Source: Candidatus Cottocaccamicrobium excrementipullorum (lineage in GTDB: Bacteria > Bacillota > Clostridia > Lachnospirales > Lachnospiraceae). Taken from it: DNA of 40,476 nt. Shown here piece after piece: positions 1-8,307 of the stretch. A program made the position numbers and the translations under genes. The notes under the pieces were generated by a model. The model was not told where the DNA came from, searched no databases, and saw only the letters and a list, made by a program, of their open reading frames with translations. The DNA lies in contig DVFL01000026.1 in NCBI GenBank assembly GCA_018713255.1, forward strand, positions 1 to 40,476. The letters are read 5' to 3'. Each line of letters opens with the position of its first letter. Within the stretch, counting starts at the first letter, position 1.

Positions 1-160
1 GCTAATTGTTTTAAACCGTTTTACTTTAGGTTTTGTTCTGAATTCTTTCTCAAATTCAAGGCTATCCTCTAGCCCTGTCTTTCAGAATTTTCAGGGTCTG
101 TGTATGATTCAATCTTCAATTCTCAAGGTTCTTTTTCGGCATCGTAAATCAATGCCTAAC
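1..160 (-). other. Region 3' of the tRNA-Ser pair, possible stable-RNA leader
   Basis: No open frame of note. On the minus strand, just after the tRNA-Ser(GGA) gene, there is a short stretch around 116-137 reading GAACCTTGAGAATTGAA. It resembles the conserved leader or spacer box found next to 16S and 23S genes in Clostridia. A small hairpin (GGCTA/TAGCC) lies near 60-74. An rRNA operon or more tRNAs may follow beyond the left edge, but nothing inside the window proves it. Confidence 0.25.
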
Positions 161-248
161 GCAGAAGGAGGGATTTGAACCCTCGCGCCGCTACTAACGA
201 CCTACTCCCTTTCCAGGGGAGCCCCTTCAACCACTTGGGTACTTCTGC
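161..248 (-). tRNA. tRNA-Ser (anticodon GGA)
   Basis: An 88-base cloverleaf on the minus strand. The acceptor arms GCAGAAG/CTTCTGC pair, the anticodon stem CTCCC/GGGAG encloses loop CTGGAAA (anticodon GGA, reading UCC and UCU), a long class II variable arm is present as expected for tRNA-Ser, and the T arm carries GGTTCAAATCC. CCA is not encoded. It lies 39 bases downstream of the other tRNA-Ser and is probably cotranscribed with it. Confidence 0.96.
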
Positions 249-287
249 ATGGTTGACTCATCTCTTCCTTATACGATTGTCCCAAAC

Positions 288-372
288 GGAGAGAGTGGGA
301 TTCGAACCCACGCGCCCTTGCGGACAAACGGTTTTCAAGACCGCCTCGTTATGACCACTTCGATATCTCTCC
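288..372 (-). tRNA. tRNA-Ser (anticodon TGA)
   Basis: An 85-base class II cloverleaf on the minus strand. The acceptor arms GGAGAGA/TCTCTCC pair, the anticodon loop is CTTGAAA (anticodon TGA), the variable arm is long (around GTCCGCAAGGGC), and the T arm carries GGTTCGAATCC. CCA is not encoded. It is the first gene of a two-tRNA transcript, and a consensus promoter ends about 15 bases upstream. Confidence 0.96.
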
Positions 373-386
373 AAACGCGCTTAAGT

Positions 387-415
387 ATTTTACCAAATAA
401 GTTTTTGTTTGTCAA
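387..415 (-). promoter_or_regulatory. Proximal promoter of the tRNA-Ser pair
   Basis: Minus strand TTGACA (410-415), 17 bases, then TAAAAT (387-392). The predicted start is only a few bases before the mature 5' end of tRNA-Ser(UGA). Confidence 0.75.
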
Positions 416-492
416 GCAGTTTTTTTATTTTTTTGAAACTTTTTCAAAGTGTTGAGGAAGTTTTTACTTCCTTGTCTCAACGCGACCTAGAT

Positions 493-521
493 ATATTATC
501 ACGTATATCAAAATATGTCAA
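493..521 (-). promoter_or_regulatory. Distal promoter upstream of the tRNA-Ser pair
   Basis: Minus strand TTGACA (516-521), 17 bases, then TAATAT (493-498). The transcript would begin near 487 with a leader that can form a hairpin (GGAAGT/ACTTCC, flanked by GTTGA/TCAAC, about 440-482) before the proximal promoter. The two promoters may act in tandem on the tRNA genes. A short separate leader RNA is possible, but no clear terminator is seen. Confidence 0.65.
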
Positions 522-556
522 CAACTTTTTTATCTTTTTTTGTTTTTTCTTTTCCA

Positions 557-1279
557 TTATGATTTTGCCCCTCCAGCGGCCAAAAATGCTTCCGCTATCA
601 GAATATCTTCTGGGGTGGTTACTTTTATATTGCGGTAATCGCCCTGGATCAGCTTTACTCTGCAGTCTGTTTCAGCTTCCACCACCATTGCATCATCTGT
701 GATTTTATCCTGTCCCTCTGGACGGGATAAAATCCTGCGGTAAGCTTCTTCTATTAGAGGCAACGCAAAAGCCTGGGGAGTCTGAATCTGCCAAAGGCGG
801 CTCCTGTCTGGAGTTCCCGCCCCATATCCTTCTTCATCGCAAAATTTAATGGTATCTTTTACCGGCATTCCTACTACACAAGCCTTAAAGGTTTTGGCTC
901 CAGCTGCTACACGGGCAATCACAGCTTCTGTCACCAGAGGCCTGGCTCCATCATGGATTAAAACGTATTCGATCTGCCCAGATCGTTTCAATTCTTTTAA
1001 TCCTTCATATACAGAATGGTATCTTTCCTTTCCCCCAGGGATCACCGCTTTTACTTTCGAAAATCCGAACGCTTCCACAATCTCTCTGCGGCAGTATTCT
1101 ATTTGATCTTCTCCAGTCACCAGAACAATCTCATCAACTGCATCACTATGTTCAAAGGCGCGAAGGGAATGAACAATCATGGGACATCCTCCCAGTTCCA
1201 TAAACTGCTTAGCTACGTTTGCATGCATTCTTTTTCCCTGACCTGCCGCCAGAATGACTGCTCCCGTTCTCTCCTTCAT
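557..1279 (-). CDS. ispD: 2-C-methyl-D-erythritol 4-phosphate cytidylyltransferase
   Basis: Transfers CMP from CTP to MEP to form CDP-methylerythritol, the third step of the non-mevalonate isoprenoid pathway in the cytoplasm. The 240-residue length is normal. Visible signatures are the CTP-binding loop AAGQGKRM (11-18) with K24-Q25-F26, the GGKERYHSV segment (82-90), HDGARP (109-114), and the C-terminal TPDRSRLWQIQTPQAF and TDDAMVVE segments. The start follows a GGAGAAAGGGA ribosome binding site. It is the last protein gene of the leftward cluster, 39 bases after tsaD, with no clear terminator before the tRNA promoters. The usual partner ispF is not adjacent. Confidence 0.96.
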   Translation of the reverse strand: MKERTGAVILAAGQGKRMHANVAKQFMELGGCPMIVHSLRAFEHSDAVDEIVLVTGEDQIEYCRREIVEAFGFSKVKAVIPGGKERYHSVYEGLKELKRSGQIEYVLIHDGARPLVTEAVIARVAAGAKTFKACVVGMPVKDTIKFCDEEGYGAGTPDRSRLWQIQTPQAFALPLIEEAYRRILSRPEGQDKITDDAMVVEAETDCRVKLIQGDYRNIKVTTPEDILIAEAFLAAGGAKS

Positions 1280-1318
1280 TCCCTTTCTCCTCCTTGCTTC
1301 ACCTTATAATTCCTGCGC

Positions 1319-2344
1319 TTATCGTTCCCCAAGTTTTAAATTCGGTACTGCGTTTAAATCCCAGCCGCTTAGATTGCCTTTTTTGTACTCGTAATATCCC
1401 GCTGTTCCAATCATCGCTGCATTATCCGTACAGAAAATCGGAGATGGATAATATAGAGTCAATCCAGCCTTCTCACATGCTTCTTTCATGGCAGATCGAA
1501 GCGCCGTATTGGAAGCTACGCCGCCTGCAATGGCGACTTTGCGATATCCAAATTCCTGTGCTGCCGCCACCGTCCTTGACACCAGCGAATCGACTACAGA
1601 ATGTTGGAAGGAAGCTGCCAAATCCGCTACATTGATCTTTTCCCCTGTCATATTTGCATGATTAATGTAGTTTAACACACAGGACTTTAAACCGCTGAAA
1701 CTGAAATCATAAGGAGAACCCTCGATCTTTCCTCTGGGAAAATCAATCGCGTTGGGGTTTCCCTCTTTTGCCGCCTTATCAATTTTCGGCCCGCCAGGAT
1801 ATCCCAGCCCCACTGCTCTTGCCACTTTATCAAAGGCCTCCCCAGCCGCATCGTCTCTGGTTCTGCCCAAAATTTCAAATTCGCCGTAATCTTTAACAAT
1901 CACCAGATGAGTATGACCTCCAGATACAATCAGACACACAAAAGGCGGTTCAAGATCTGGATGCTCAATAAAATTAGCTGACACATGACCTTCTATATGA
2001 TGCACGCCGATTAACGGCTTTTTTGCCGCATAAGCAATCGCTTTTGCCTCAGCAACACCTACCAGAAGCGCTCCTACCAAACCAGGTCCATATGTCACGG
2101 CAACAGCTGTCATTTCTTCCAAGGTCATTCCCGCTTGAGTTAACGCTTCCTCGATTACCTGGTTAATCTTTTCAATATGCTTTCTCGATGCAATTTCAGG
2201 CACCACCCCGCCATATAAGGTATGAAGGGCAATTTGGGATGAGATTACGTTGGACAGCACCGTTCGTCCATTTTTTACCACAGATGCTGCCGTTTCATCA
2301 CAGGAACTCTCGATTGCCAATATATAAATATCTTCTTTCATCAT
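1319..2344 (-). CDS. tsaD: tRNA N6-adenosine threonylcarbamoyltransferase TsaD
   Basis: Catalytic subunit of the t6A synthase. It transfers threonylcarbamoyl from threonylcarbamoyl-AMP to A37 of ANN-decoding tRNAs, working with TsaB and TsaE, which are both encoded upstream in this cluster. The protein has 341 residues in the ASKHA fold. The N-terminal phosphate loop [11 protein letters not shown], the metal-binding HIEGH (H116, H120), SGGHTHLV, and the C-terminal CTDNAAMIG with the third metal ligand are all present. The start overlaps the rnz stop (ATGA). A second ATG codon follows immediately, at 2341, and may be preferred because its spacing to AGGAGG is better. Confidence 0.97.
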   Translation of the reverse strand: MMKEDIYILAIESSCDETAASVVKNGRTVLSNVISSQIALHTLYGGVVPEIASRKHIEKINQVIEEALTQAGMTLEEMTAVAVTYGPGLVGALLVGVAEAKAIAYAAKKPLIGVHHIEGHVSANFIEHPDLEPPFVCLIVSGGHTHLVIVKDYGEFEILGRTRDDAAGEAFDKVARAVGLGYPGGPKIDKAAKEGNPNAIDFPRGKIEGSPYDFSFSGLKSCVLNYINHANMTGEKINVADLAASFQHSVVDSLVSRTVAAAQEFGYRKVAIAGGVASNTALRSAMKEACEKAGLTLYYPSPIFCTDNAAMIGTAGYYEYKKGNLSGWDLNAVPNLKLGER

Positions 2345-3255
2345 TCGTCCTCCTCAAACCCAAGTTCCCGGCTCCAGCCATCTCTGGCCGCCTTTGCCGC
2401 CGGGAAAATCGCCCGCACTTCTTCCATGTATTCTTCCGGTCTAGTCAAAGAAGGGCTGTAATGCGTCAGCCACATTTCCTTCGGTCCAGCCTCTTTTGCC
2501 AGTCGAGCCGCCTCATAAAAGGTCATATGCTTATATTCCCGGGCCTTGGCCGCCTTATCCTTTTCCCCGTACATGCCTTCACAGATCATTAAATCCGCCC
2601 CCTTGGCGTACTCTCCAATCGCCGGTACTGGGCGGGTATCTGTACAATAAGTTACTTTAATCCCTTTTCTGTCCGGCCCCAGTACCATGTCAGGAGTGAG
2701 AATCCGGCCTTCCGCTTCCACCCTTTCTCCTTTTTGCAGGCGGCTCCAGAACTTCTGCGGAATCTCCTGGGCTCTTGCCCGCTCCACATCAAACCTCCCG
2801 GTCCGAGGTATGGTAATGGCATATCCGTAGCAGATAACGTTATGATTTACCCGATAAGCATCCAGCACATACGGTCCCAGCTTGAACTGATGAGCATTCT
2901 CTGTCAGCTCGATAAATTTCAGGGAAAAAGGGAGCTCCGGGGCAATCATCCGCAAAGCTCCCACCACCTTCTCCAGTCCCTTGGGACCAATCAGTGTTAA
3001 AGGCTCCGTCCTCTCCGCATTTCCCATCGTCAGAAGAAGCCCAGGCAAACCACTGATATGGTCCGCATGATAATGAGTAAAGCAAATATAATTGATAGGC
3101 TTAGGGCTCCAGCCCTTTTCTTTTAACGCAATCTGCGTTCCTTCCCCGCAGTCAATCAAAAGATTGCTTCCTTCGCAGCGGGTCATCAAAGCAGTGAGCC
3201 ACCGGTACGGCAGCGGCATCATTCCTCCTGTTCCCAACAGGCAGACATCTAACAT
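2341..3255 (-). CDS. rnz: Ribonuclease Z
   Basis: Zinc-dependent endonuclease that removes 3' trailers from tRNA precursors. It matters here because the nearby tRNA-Ser genes do not encode CCA. The 304-residue length fits the short-form bacterial enzyme. The metallo-beta-lactamase motif [14 protein letters not shown] (H61, H63, D65, H66) is clear, as are the later CTDTRP and WLTHYSPS segments that carry further metal ligands. It is preceded by GAGAGGAAAAGG and overlaps tsaD by four bases, which suggests translational coupling of tRNA end processing with tRNA modification genes. Confidence 0.94.
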   Translation of the reverse strand: MLDVCLLGTGGMMPLPYRWLTALMTRCEGSNLLIDCGEGTQIALKEKGWSPKPINYICFTHYHADHISGLPGLLLTMGNAERTEPLTLIGPKGLEKVVGALRMIAPELPFSLKFIELTENAHQFKLGPYVLDAYRVNHNVICYGYAITIPRTGRFDVERARAQEIPQKFWSRLQKGERVEAEGRILTPDMVLGPDRKGIKVTYCTDTRPVPAIGEYAKGADLMICEGMYGEKDKAAKAREYKHMTFYEAARLAKEAGPKEMWLTHYSPSLTRPEEYMEEVRAIFPAAKAARDGWSRELGFEEDE

Positions 3256-3320
3256 CCTTTTCCTCTCCTTAGGCCGCAGTCAAGCAGCGCAGAAAGAAGC
3301 AGCCATAAGAGGGAACCCCT

Positions 3321-3563
3321 TTAGATCAGCTCTGTCCGCTCCTCTATCTCTGCGGCAATTCTAAACTGATTGATCAAATCATCATAACAGTCTTCACATA
3401 AATCAAAATGATGGACCTCTCCATCTTTCTCAGAGAAATAATCCCAGCAGTGATCAAACATCACTGCGCCTTCCCGCAGAATCCCCTGCTCCACTGCCAG
3501 TTTCTTTCCACATTTGTTGCAGACAACTGTCTCCAGCTGCCCATTGGTACTGTATCGTCTCAT
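3321..3563 (-). CDS. Small conserved zinc-ribbon-like protein, function unknown
   Basis: An 80-residue protein beginning MRRYSTNGQ. The open frame extends to 3698, but the start at 3563 is chosen because it has a good ribosome binding site (AAGGTGAGG, five bases before ATG) and because the upstream part runs through a large inverted repeat. C15-x2-C18 and C56-x2-C59 could bind one zinc, with H38, C39 and paired histidines H51-H52 between them. The C-terminal half is acidic (CEDCYDDL, EIEERTELI). I do not recognise a named family. It sits between rimI and rnz and may have its own promoter inside the inverted repeat. Confidence 0.8.
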   Translation of the reverse strand: MRRYSTNGQLETVVCNKCGKKLAVEQGILREGAVMFDHCWDYFSEKDGEVHHFDLCEDCYDDLINQFRIAAEIEERTELI

Positions 3564-3578
3564 AACATCCTCACCTTT

Positions 3579-3657
3579 CTTAAAATCAGCATCTGCCGGA
3601 AGGAAATTCATCAATTTCCTATGCCCCAAGTATAGCGCAGATTTCTCTGATTTTAAG
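3579..3657 (-). repeat. Nested inverted repeat in front of the zinc-ribbon gene
   Basis: A perfect 11-bp inverted repeat, CTTAAAATCAG (3579-3589) and CTGATTTTAAG (3647-3657), encloses a second 6-bp arm pair ATCTGC/GCAGAT (3591-3596, 3637-3642) and a perfect 8-bp hairpin AGGAAATT/AATTTCCT with a four-base loop (3601-3620). A promoter-like TATACT on the minus strand lies inside, at about 3629-3634, with a weak CTTAAA 17 bases upstream. The right arm abuts the ribosome binding site of the gene at 3563. Confidence 0.75.
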
Positions 3658-3679
3658 TGGTAAATGTTGTATGGCCGCT

Positions 3680-4117
3680 TTACAGAGACCGTTTCCACAT
3701 AATCAATGCATCTTCCTGAGGATTCCGATAATATCCAGCCCGTCTGGCCTCGGTTTTAAATCCCGCAGAAATGTAGAGTTTTATGGCCGGAGCGTTGGAT
3801 TCCCTAACTTCCAGAGTCATGGCGCCGGCCCCTTTTTGTCTGGCAGCATTTACCATTGCCCCCAGCAGTTTCCTTCCCAGCCCCTGCCTGCGGAAAGCCG
3901 GCAGAACGGCAATCCTCTGGATTTCTCCCTCTCCGGCAATCACACTGACAGCGCCGTAAGCAGCTAACCTGCCATCTTCTTCTGCTGCCAGGAAAAAATT
4001 CCAGGACTTCTCCATGCTGGAAGTCAAAAGCTCCTTAGACCAGTTCTCATGGAAGCAGGCCGCTTCAATGGCAGCCGCCTGAGGCAGATCCGCCTCTCTC
4101 ATATATCGAATTATCAC
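3680..4117 (-). CDS. rimI: GNAT N-acetyltransferase, RimI family
   Basis: A 145-residue GNAT-fold acetyltransferase. The family is named for N-terminal acetylation of ribosomal protein S18, although substrates in Firmicutes are less certain. The acetyl-CoA binding signature RRQGLGRKLL in motif A and the C-terminal NAPAIKLYISAGF segment typical of RimI are visible. It begins four bases before the end of tsaB, an arrangement (tsaE-tsaB-rimI-tsaD) common across Firmicutes. The assignment rests on family sequence and on this context. Confidence 0.93.
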   Translation of the reverse strand: MIIRYMREADLPQAAAIEAACFHENWSKELLTSSMEKSWNFFLAAEEDGRLAAYGAVSVIAGEGEIQRIAVLPAFRRQGLGRKLLGAMVNAARQKGAGAMTLEVRESNAPAIKLYISAGFKTEARRAGYYRNPQEDALIMWKRSL

Positions 4118-4812
4118 AGCTGGATCCCTTCTCTCTCACGTTCAGCCTGAGGTTTCCGCAGATACTCCGGCTTATGGTCAGCCGCAGTTTCTATCTGCCC
4201 TCTTTCCATATAAATCCGTCCCAAAGCCGCAACGCTGGCCGCTCGCTGCCGGTTGCTTTGCGCCGGTGCAAAGGCATAGGGAACCTTCATCTCTTTCTGA
4301 ATCAAAGAAACATATGCCGGAACCCCATCTCCCAAAAAGATTACTTTTTCTCCACGTTGGTTCAGCTGCTGAATCAGCGTTTCCATGGACATAGCGCATT
4401 GTGCCATTTCCACCTGAAGATCATCCATTACATAATAAAGGCCTGTATACACCTGGCTTCGTCTTGCGTCCATAATGGGGCAGACAAGCGCCTCTGCTCC
4501 CCAGAGATTATAAGCCATGGCGTCAACCGTAGGCACATGAATCAGCGGCTTTTTCAAGGCCAGCCCCAGTCCTTTTGCTGTGGCTGATCCAATGCGCAGC
4601 CCGGTAAAAGAGCCTGGTCCACCTGATACTGCAATGCCGTCTATGGTGTGCAGATCCAGCTCCAGCATCCGGCTGATTTCATCCAGCATGGGAAGCAGAG
4701 TCTGAGAATGGGTTTTCTTATAATTAATGGTATACTCCGCCGTCAAAATTTCATCTGTCACCAGCGCTACGCTAGCTACCAGAGAAGAACTTTCAATTCC
4801 TAATATTTTCAT
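4114..4812 (-). CDS. tsaB: t6A biosynthesis scaffold protein TsaB
   Basis: A non-catalytic partner of TsaD needed for t6A37 formation. It forms the TsaB-TsaD heterodimer to which TsaE binds. The chosen start at 4812 gives MKILGIESSS, the standard TsaB N-terminus, with AGGGG nine bases upstream. A longer in-frame start at 4920 would overlap tsaE and add a non-homologous, basic N-terminus, so it is rejected. The protein has 232 residues. SGGPGSFTGLRIG and GLALKKPLIHVPTVDAMA are typical. Catalytic metal ligands of TsaD are absent, as expected. Confidence 0.94.
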   Translation of the reverse strand: MKILGIESSSLVASVALVTDEILTAEYTINYKKTHSQTLLPMLDEISRMLELDLHTIDGIAVSGGPGSFTGLRIGSATAKGLGLALKKPLIHVPTVDAMAYNLWGAEALVCPIMDARRSQVYTGLYYVMDDLQVEMAQCAMSMETLIQQLNQRGEKVIFLGDGVPAYVSLIQKEMKVPYAFAPAQSNRQRAASVAALGRIYMERGQIETAADHKPEYLRKPQAEREREGIQL

Positions 4813-4840
4813 CACATTATCCCCTGTTCTGCAAGCAGCC

Positions 4841-5293
4841 TTAATCCTTGAGCTGTTGTTCTTCAGGACGGCTGACCGTAATTCGGCGGTATTCCGTCCC
4901 CCGTTCAAGATCCTTTTCAATTCCTATCCGGCATGCATCTTCTGGAATAATTTCTGCTATCAGCTGGGGCCATTCCACCAGGCTTACCCCTTCGCCGTAA
5001 AAGCAGTCTTCGTATCCAATTTCTTCCATTTCTTCCACATCGCCGATGCGATATGCATCGAAATGGTAAAAAGGCAGTCTTCCCCCTTCATAGGACTGAA
5101 GAATGGTAAATGTTGGACTGTTCACCGCCTCATCAATCCCCAGACCCTGGGCAAATCCCTGGGCGAACACAGTTTTCCCTGCTCCCAGATCTCCTTCCAG
5201 ACAGTAAACCTCACCAGCCTTAGCCGCCTGGCCCAGCCGAACGCCAAGAGCAAAGGTTTCCTCCGCCTTGTTTGTCTCAATTATTTCTTTCAT
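4841..5293 (-). CDS. tsaE: tRNA threonylcarbamoyladenosine biosynthesis ATPase TsaE
   Basis: A small P-loop ATPase that binds the TsaB-TsaD complex and is needed for turnover in t6A synthesis. The start at 5293 (MKEIIETNKAEE) is chosen over an upstream ATG because AAAGGTG is well spaced and because it forms a TAATG stop-start overlap with the upstream gene. The length is 150 residues. Walker A GDLGAGKT, the NSPTFT segment, and FYHFDAYRI with Walker B-like acidic residues are present. Genes tsaE, tsaB, rimI and tsaD are all in this cluster. TsaC/Sua5, which makes the activated intermediate, is not in the window. Confidence 0.95.
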   Translation of the reverse strand: MKEIIETNKAEETFALGVRLGQAAKAGEVYCLEGDLGAGKTVFAQGFAQGLGIDEAVNSPTFTILQSYEGGRLPFYHFDAYRIGDVEEMEEIGYEDCFYGEGVSLVEWPQLIAEIIPEDACRIGIEKDLERGTEYRRITVSRPEEQQLKD

Positions 5294-5805
5294 TAAACAC
5301 CTTTCCTTTTCCAACGGGGAAGCTTTTGCCGGAGCATTTCCAAGAAATCTTTCTCCTGATTTCCCATTGCCGTTCTGGGAATCAGCGAGGCATGCACCCG
5401 GTCTTCATAAATAATCACCATGCTGCCCAGCGCCTCAACCCGCTGAATTTCCTGCCAGGAAATCCGCCCTTCTTCTTCTCCGCGAAACAGCACAACCCCT
5501 TCTTCTGTAAAACACAGCACCAATGGAGGCTGTTTTTCCATCTCTCTGACTTTCGTCAGCGCCTTAAGATACAGCATTACCGGCTGCCACACGAGGAAAA
5601 GAACGACTACAAAAAGCAGAAGGAGCGTTTGCTGTACCGTAAGCTCCCTCCGCCCCACCAAAAGAATAAGGAGAGAACCGCCGACCAGAATCACATTGAC
5701 GGCCTTTCGAACGCCATCATTGGCGTAATGAACGAAAAAACGCCAAAGCTGCATTGTCGTAGGCTGTATGGTAAACGAAAAAATACTTTCTTTGTCTGCC
5801 TCCAT
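5293..5805 (-). CDS. YcxB-like membrane protein
   Basis: A 170-residue protein with two closely spaced hydrophobic helices (about residues 36-52 and 60-80), followed by a C-terminal domain with the pattern FTEEGVVLFRGEEEGRISW, then VIIYEDRVHASLIPRTAM. This matches the YcxB-like C-terminal domain of Firmicutes, whose biochemical role is unknown. The topology predicts both ends in the cytoplasm. It is coupled to tsaE by the TAATG overlap and sits 35 bases after tex, so it is probably a cotranscribed passenger. No function is proposed. Confidence 0.8.
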   Translation of the reverse strand: MEADKESIFSFTIQPTTMQLWRFFVHYANDGVRKAVNVILVGGSLLILLVGRRELTVQQTLLLLFVVVLFLVWQPVMLYLKALTKVREMEKQPPLVLCFTEEGVVLFRGEEEGRISWQEIQRVEALGSMVIIYEDRVHASLIPRTAMGNQEKDFLEMLRQKLPRWKRKGV

Positions 5806-5840
5806 CCTTTATCGTTCCTTTCTTCCTCGCAGATCAGCTG

Positions 5841-8126
5841 TCAGCTCATATGCTTCCCTGCAAAAATTCCACGATTAGGAATTTTCACTCCGCCGTCCCG
5901 CCGTCCTTCTTTTCTGGGGCGCCTGTCTCCGCCATTTCCACTCTTTTTCTTGTCCTTTGCCTGTGCCTTCCTGCTCTCTCCAGAGGGACTTTCTTCCAGC
6001 TTCATGGAAAGGCTGATTCTCTGCTTGGCCAGATCTACCCCCAGCACTCTCACCTCTACAATATCTCCCACGCTCACCGCCTCCAGGGGATGGCGGATAT
6101 AGCGGTCGGTCATCTCGGAAATATGCACTAATCCATCTTGATGAACCCCAATATCCACAAAAGCGCCGAAGTCGATTACATTGCGCACTGTCCCTTTTAG
6201 AATCATTCCCGGTTTTAAATCTTTAAGCTCCATAACATCCGTGCGCAGAATTGGCTTAGGCATTTCCTCTCTGGGATCCCTGCCTGGGCTGGATAATTCC
6301 TTTACAATATCCCTCAGCGTAGGCTCTCCGATCCCCAGCTCTTCTGCCATTGCGTTATAATCTCCCACCTGGATCTTTTCGCTTCCTTTCAGCATATCCT
6401 CAGGAGTTTTGCCCACCTTTTCCAGCAGCTTTTCTGCGGCGCCATAGCTCTCAGGATGAACGCCGGTACAGTCTAAAGGATTATCCCCATGCTGAATCCG
6501 CAGAAAGCCTGCGCACTGCTCAAAGGCCTTAGGCCCCAGCTTCGCCACCTTAAGAAGCTGCCTGCGATTGGAAAAAGCGCCGTTTTCCTCCCGGTAAGCT
6601 ACAATATTCTTCGCCAGGGCCTTGCTGATTCCAGAAACATATTCTAAAAGAGAGGGGGAGGCAGTATTTAAATCTACGCCAACTCGGTTTACACAATCTT
6701 CCACCACACCGCTTAATGTTTCGCTTAAATGCTTCTGATTCATGTCATGCTGGTACTGTCCTACGCCGATGGAACGAGGTTCTATTTTCACCAGCTCCGC
6801 CAGAGGATCTTGGAGGCGGCGTGCAATCGAGGCGGCGCTTCTCTGCCCCACATCAAATTCCGGGAACTCTTCAGTAGCCAGTTTGCTGGCAGAATAAACG
6901 GAAGCCCCTGCCTCATTAACAATCACATACTGTACCTTCTGAGGGATTTCCTTCAGCAGCTCAACGATTACCTGCTCAGATTCCCGGGATGCCGTTCCAT
7001 TTCCCAGAGAAATCAAGGTAATATGATACTGCTCAATCAGCTGCTTCAAAACCTTTTTGGCCTCTTCTACCTTGTTCTGGGGAGCGGTAGGATAAATCAC
7101 CACCGTATCCAAAACCTTTCCCGTAGGATCCACCACTGCCAGCTTGCAGCCGGTACGGAAAGCAGGATCCCAGCCCAGTACCACCTGTCCCTGGATCGGC
7201 GGCTGCATCAACAGCTGCTCTAAATTTTTTCCAAACACTTTAATGGCGCCGTTCTCCGCCTGTTCCGTCAGCTCATTGCGGATTTCCCGTTCAATCGCCG
7301 GCCCGATTAAACGGCTGTAGGAATCTGCTGCCGCAGCCTTTAAAATCGGCTGGGTATAGGGATTGTCTTCGCTGATTACCTGTTTTTCCAAATACCGCAG
7401 AATCCGCTCTTCTGGCGCGATGATCTTGACCGTCAGAATCTTTTCTGCTTCACCCCGATTTAATGCCAGCACCCGGTGGCCAGCGGCCTTCGAAACCGGT
7501 TCCTCATAGTGATAATACATCTCATAAACCGTCTGGGCCTGATCATCCTTCGCCTCTGACCGAAGAATTCCTTCTTCCATGGTAAGTCTGCGGATGAAAG
7601 TACGGTATTCTGCCTGATCAGAAATCCGTTCTGCCAGAATATCTTTCGCCCCTGCAATCGCCTCTTCTATAGAAGAAACTCCTTTGTCCGGATCAACATA
7701 AGCAGCCGCCTCTTCTTCAACAGGCTTCTGTTCATTCTGAGACATTATCCAGTCCGCCAGCGGCTCCAGTCCCTTCTCTTTGGCCACCGTAGCTCTGGTT
7801 CTTCGCTTTGGACGGTAAGGACGATATAAATCCTCCACAGCAACCAGCGTCTTTGCCTCCAGAATCTGCTTCTCTAATTCCGGGGTCAGCTTCTCCTGCT
7901 CTTTTATGGTTGCAATCACCTGATTCTTCTTCTCTTCAAGGTTCCGCAAATATTTAAGTCTCTCGTCCAGATTTCTCAGCACTTCATCATTAAGAGAGCC
8001 TGTAGCCTCCTTCCGGTAGCGGGCAATAAAAGGAATGGTATTTCCTTCATCAATCAGCTTTACCGCAGCCTCCACCTGATTTCTTCCAATCTGCAGCTCT
8101 TCCTGCAGTGCCTTTATAATATCCAT
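5841..8126 (-). CDS. tex: RNA-binding transcriptional accessory protein Tex
   Basis: A 761-residue Tex family protein with the usual order: helical N-terminal region (1-190), the YqgF/RNase H-like domain around VVLGWDPAFRTGCKLAVVD (near 315-335), helix-hairpin-helix repeats (YVSGISKALAKNIV and GVHPESY regions), and an S1 RNA-binding domain (about 640-710, GTVRNVIDFGAFVDIGV). The tail after the S1 domain is strongly basic, with many K, R and G residues, and may add nucleic-acid affinity. Tex is conserved and binds RNA. Its precise role in Firmicutes is debated. It leads the leftward cluster from a strong promoter at 8161-8189. Confidence 0.96.
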   Translation of the reverse strand: MDIIKALQEELQIGRNQVEAAVKLIDEGNTIPFIARYRKEATGSLNDEVLRNLDERLKYLRNLEEKKNQVIATIKEQEKLTPELEKQILEAKTLVAVEDLYRPYRPKRRTRATVAKEKGLEPLADWIMSQNEQKPVEEEAAAYVDPDKGVSSIEEAIAGAKDILAERISDQAEYRTFIRRLTMEEGILRSEAKDDQAQTVYEMYYHYEEPVSKAAGHRVLALNRGEAEKILTVKIIAPEERILRYLEKQVISEDNPYTQPILKAAAADSYSRLIGPAIEREIRNELTEQAENGAIKVFGKNLEQLLMQPPIQGQVVLGWDPAFRTGCKLAVVDPTGKVLDTVVIYPTAPQNKVEEAKKVLKQLIEQYHITLISLGNGTASRESEQVIVELLKEIPQKVQYVIVNEAGASVYSASKLATEEFPEFDVGQRSAASIARRLQDPLAELVKIEPRSIGVGQYQHDMNQKHLSETLSGVVEDCVNRVGVDLNTASPSLLEYVSGISKALAKNIVAYREENGAFSNRRQLLKVAKLGPKAFEQCAGFLRIQHGDNPLDCTGVHPESYGAAEKLLEKVGKTPEDMLKGSEKIQVGDYNAMAEELGIGEPTLRDIVKELSSPGRDPREEMPKPILRTDVMELKDLKPGMILKGTVRNVIDFGAFVDIGVHQDGLVHISEMTDRYIRHPLEAVSVGDIVEVRVLGVDLAKQRISLSMKLEESPSGESRKAQAKDKKKSGNGGDRRPRKEGRRDGGVKIPNRGIFAGKHMS

Positions 8127-8160
8127 ATATTACCTCTCATTTTCTTCGGTCGATTGTCTT

Positions 8161-8189
8161 ATTATAATTCATCTGCCTTGCTTTGGCAA
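8161..8189 (-). promoter_or_regulatory. Promoter of the tex-ycxB-tsaEB-rimI cluster
   Basis: Minus strand TTGCCA (8184-8189), 17 bases, TATAAT (8161-8166). The predicted transcript starts about 30 bases before the tex ATG. It is back to back with the rightward promoter at 8202-8230. Confidence 0.75.
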
Positions 8190-8201
8190 GCCTGTTGCGT
8201 C

Positions 8202-8230
8202 TGGACAGCCGTATGTTTTCGTGTTACAAT
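8202..8230 (+). promoter_or_regulatory. Promoter of the Q/W-repeat membrane protein gene
   Basis: TGGACA (8202-8207), 17 bases, TACAAT (8225-8230). Five of six positions match consensus in both hexamers. The leader is about 70 bases. Confidence 0.7.
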
Positions 8231-8307
8231 ATTCCTCGTGACTTGCGGGATTTTCCCCGGCACAACACAGCAAATGACTAATGTACCAGATACAATGGAG
8301 GAAATCT

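Noticed and set aside
4812-4920. Longer tsaB N-terminus
   Set aside because: It would overlap tsaE, and the added residues do not look like the TsaB family. The internal ATG with AGGGG gives the canonical start.
5272-6102. Rightward frame of 276 codons opposite ycxB, and the start of tex
   Set aside because: It is antisense to tsaE, ycxB and tex, which have strong family matches, and its codon pattern is that of a complement strand.
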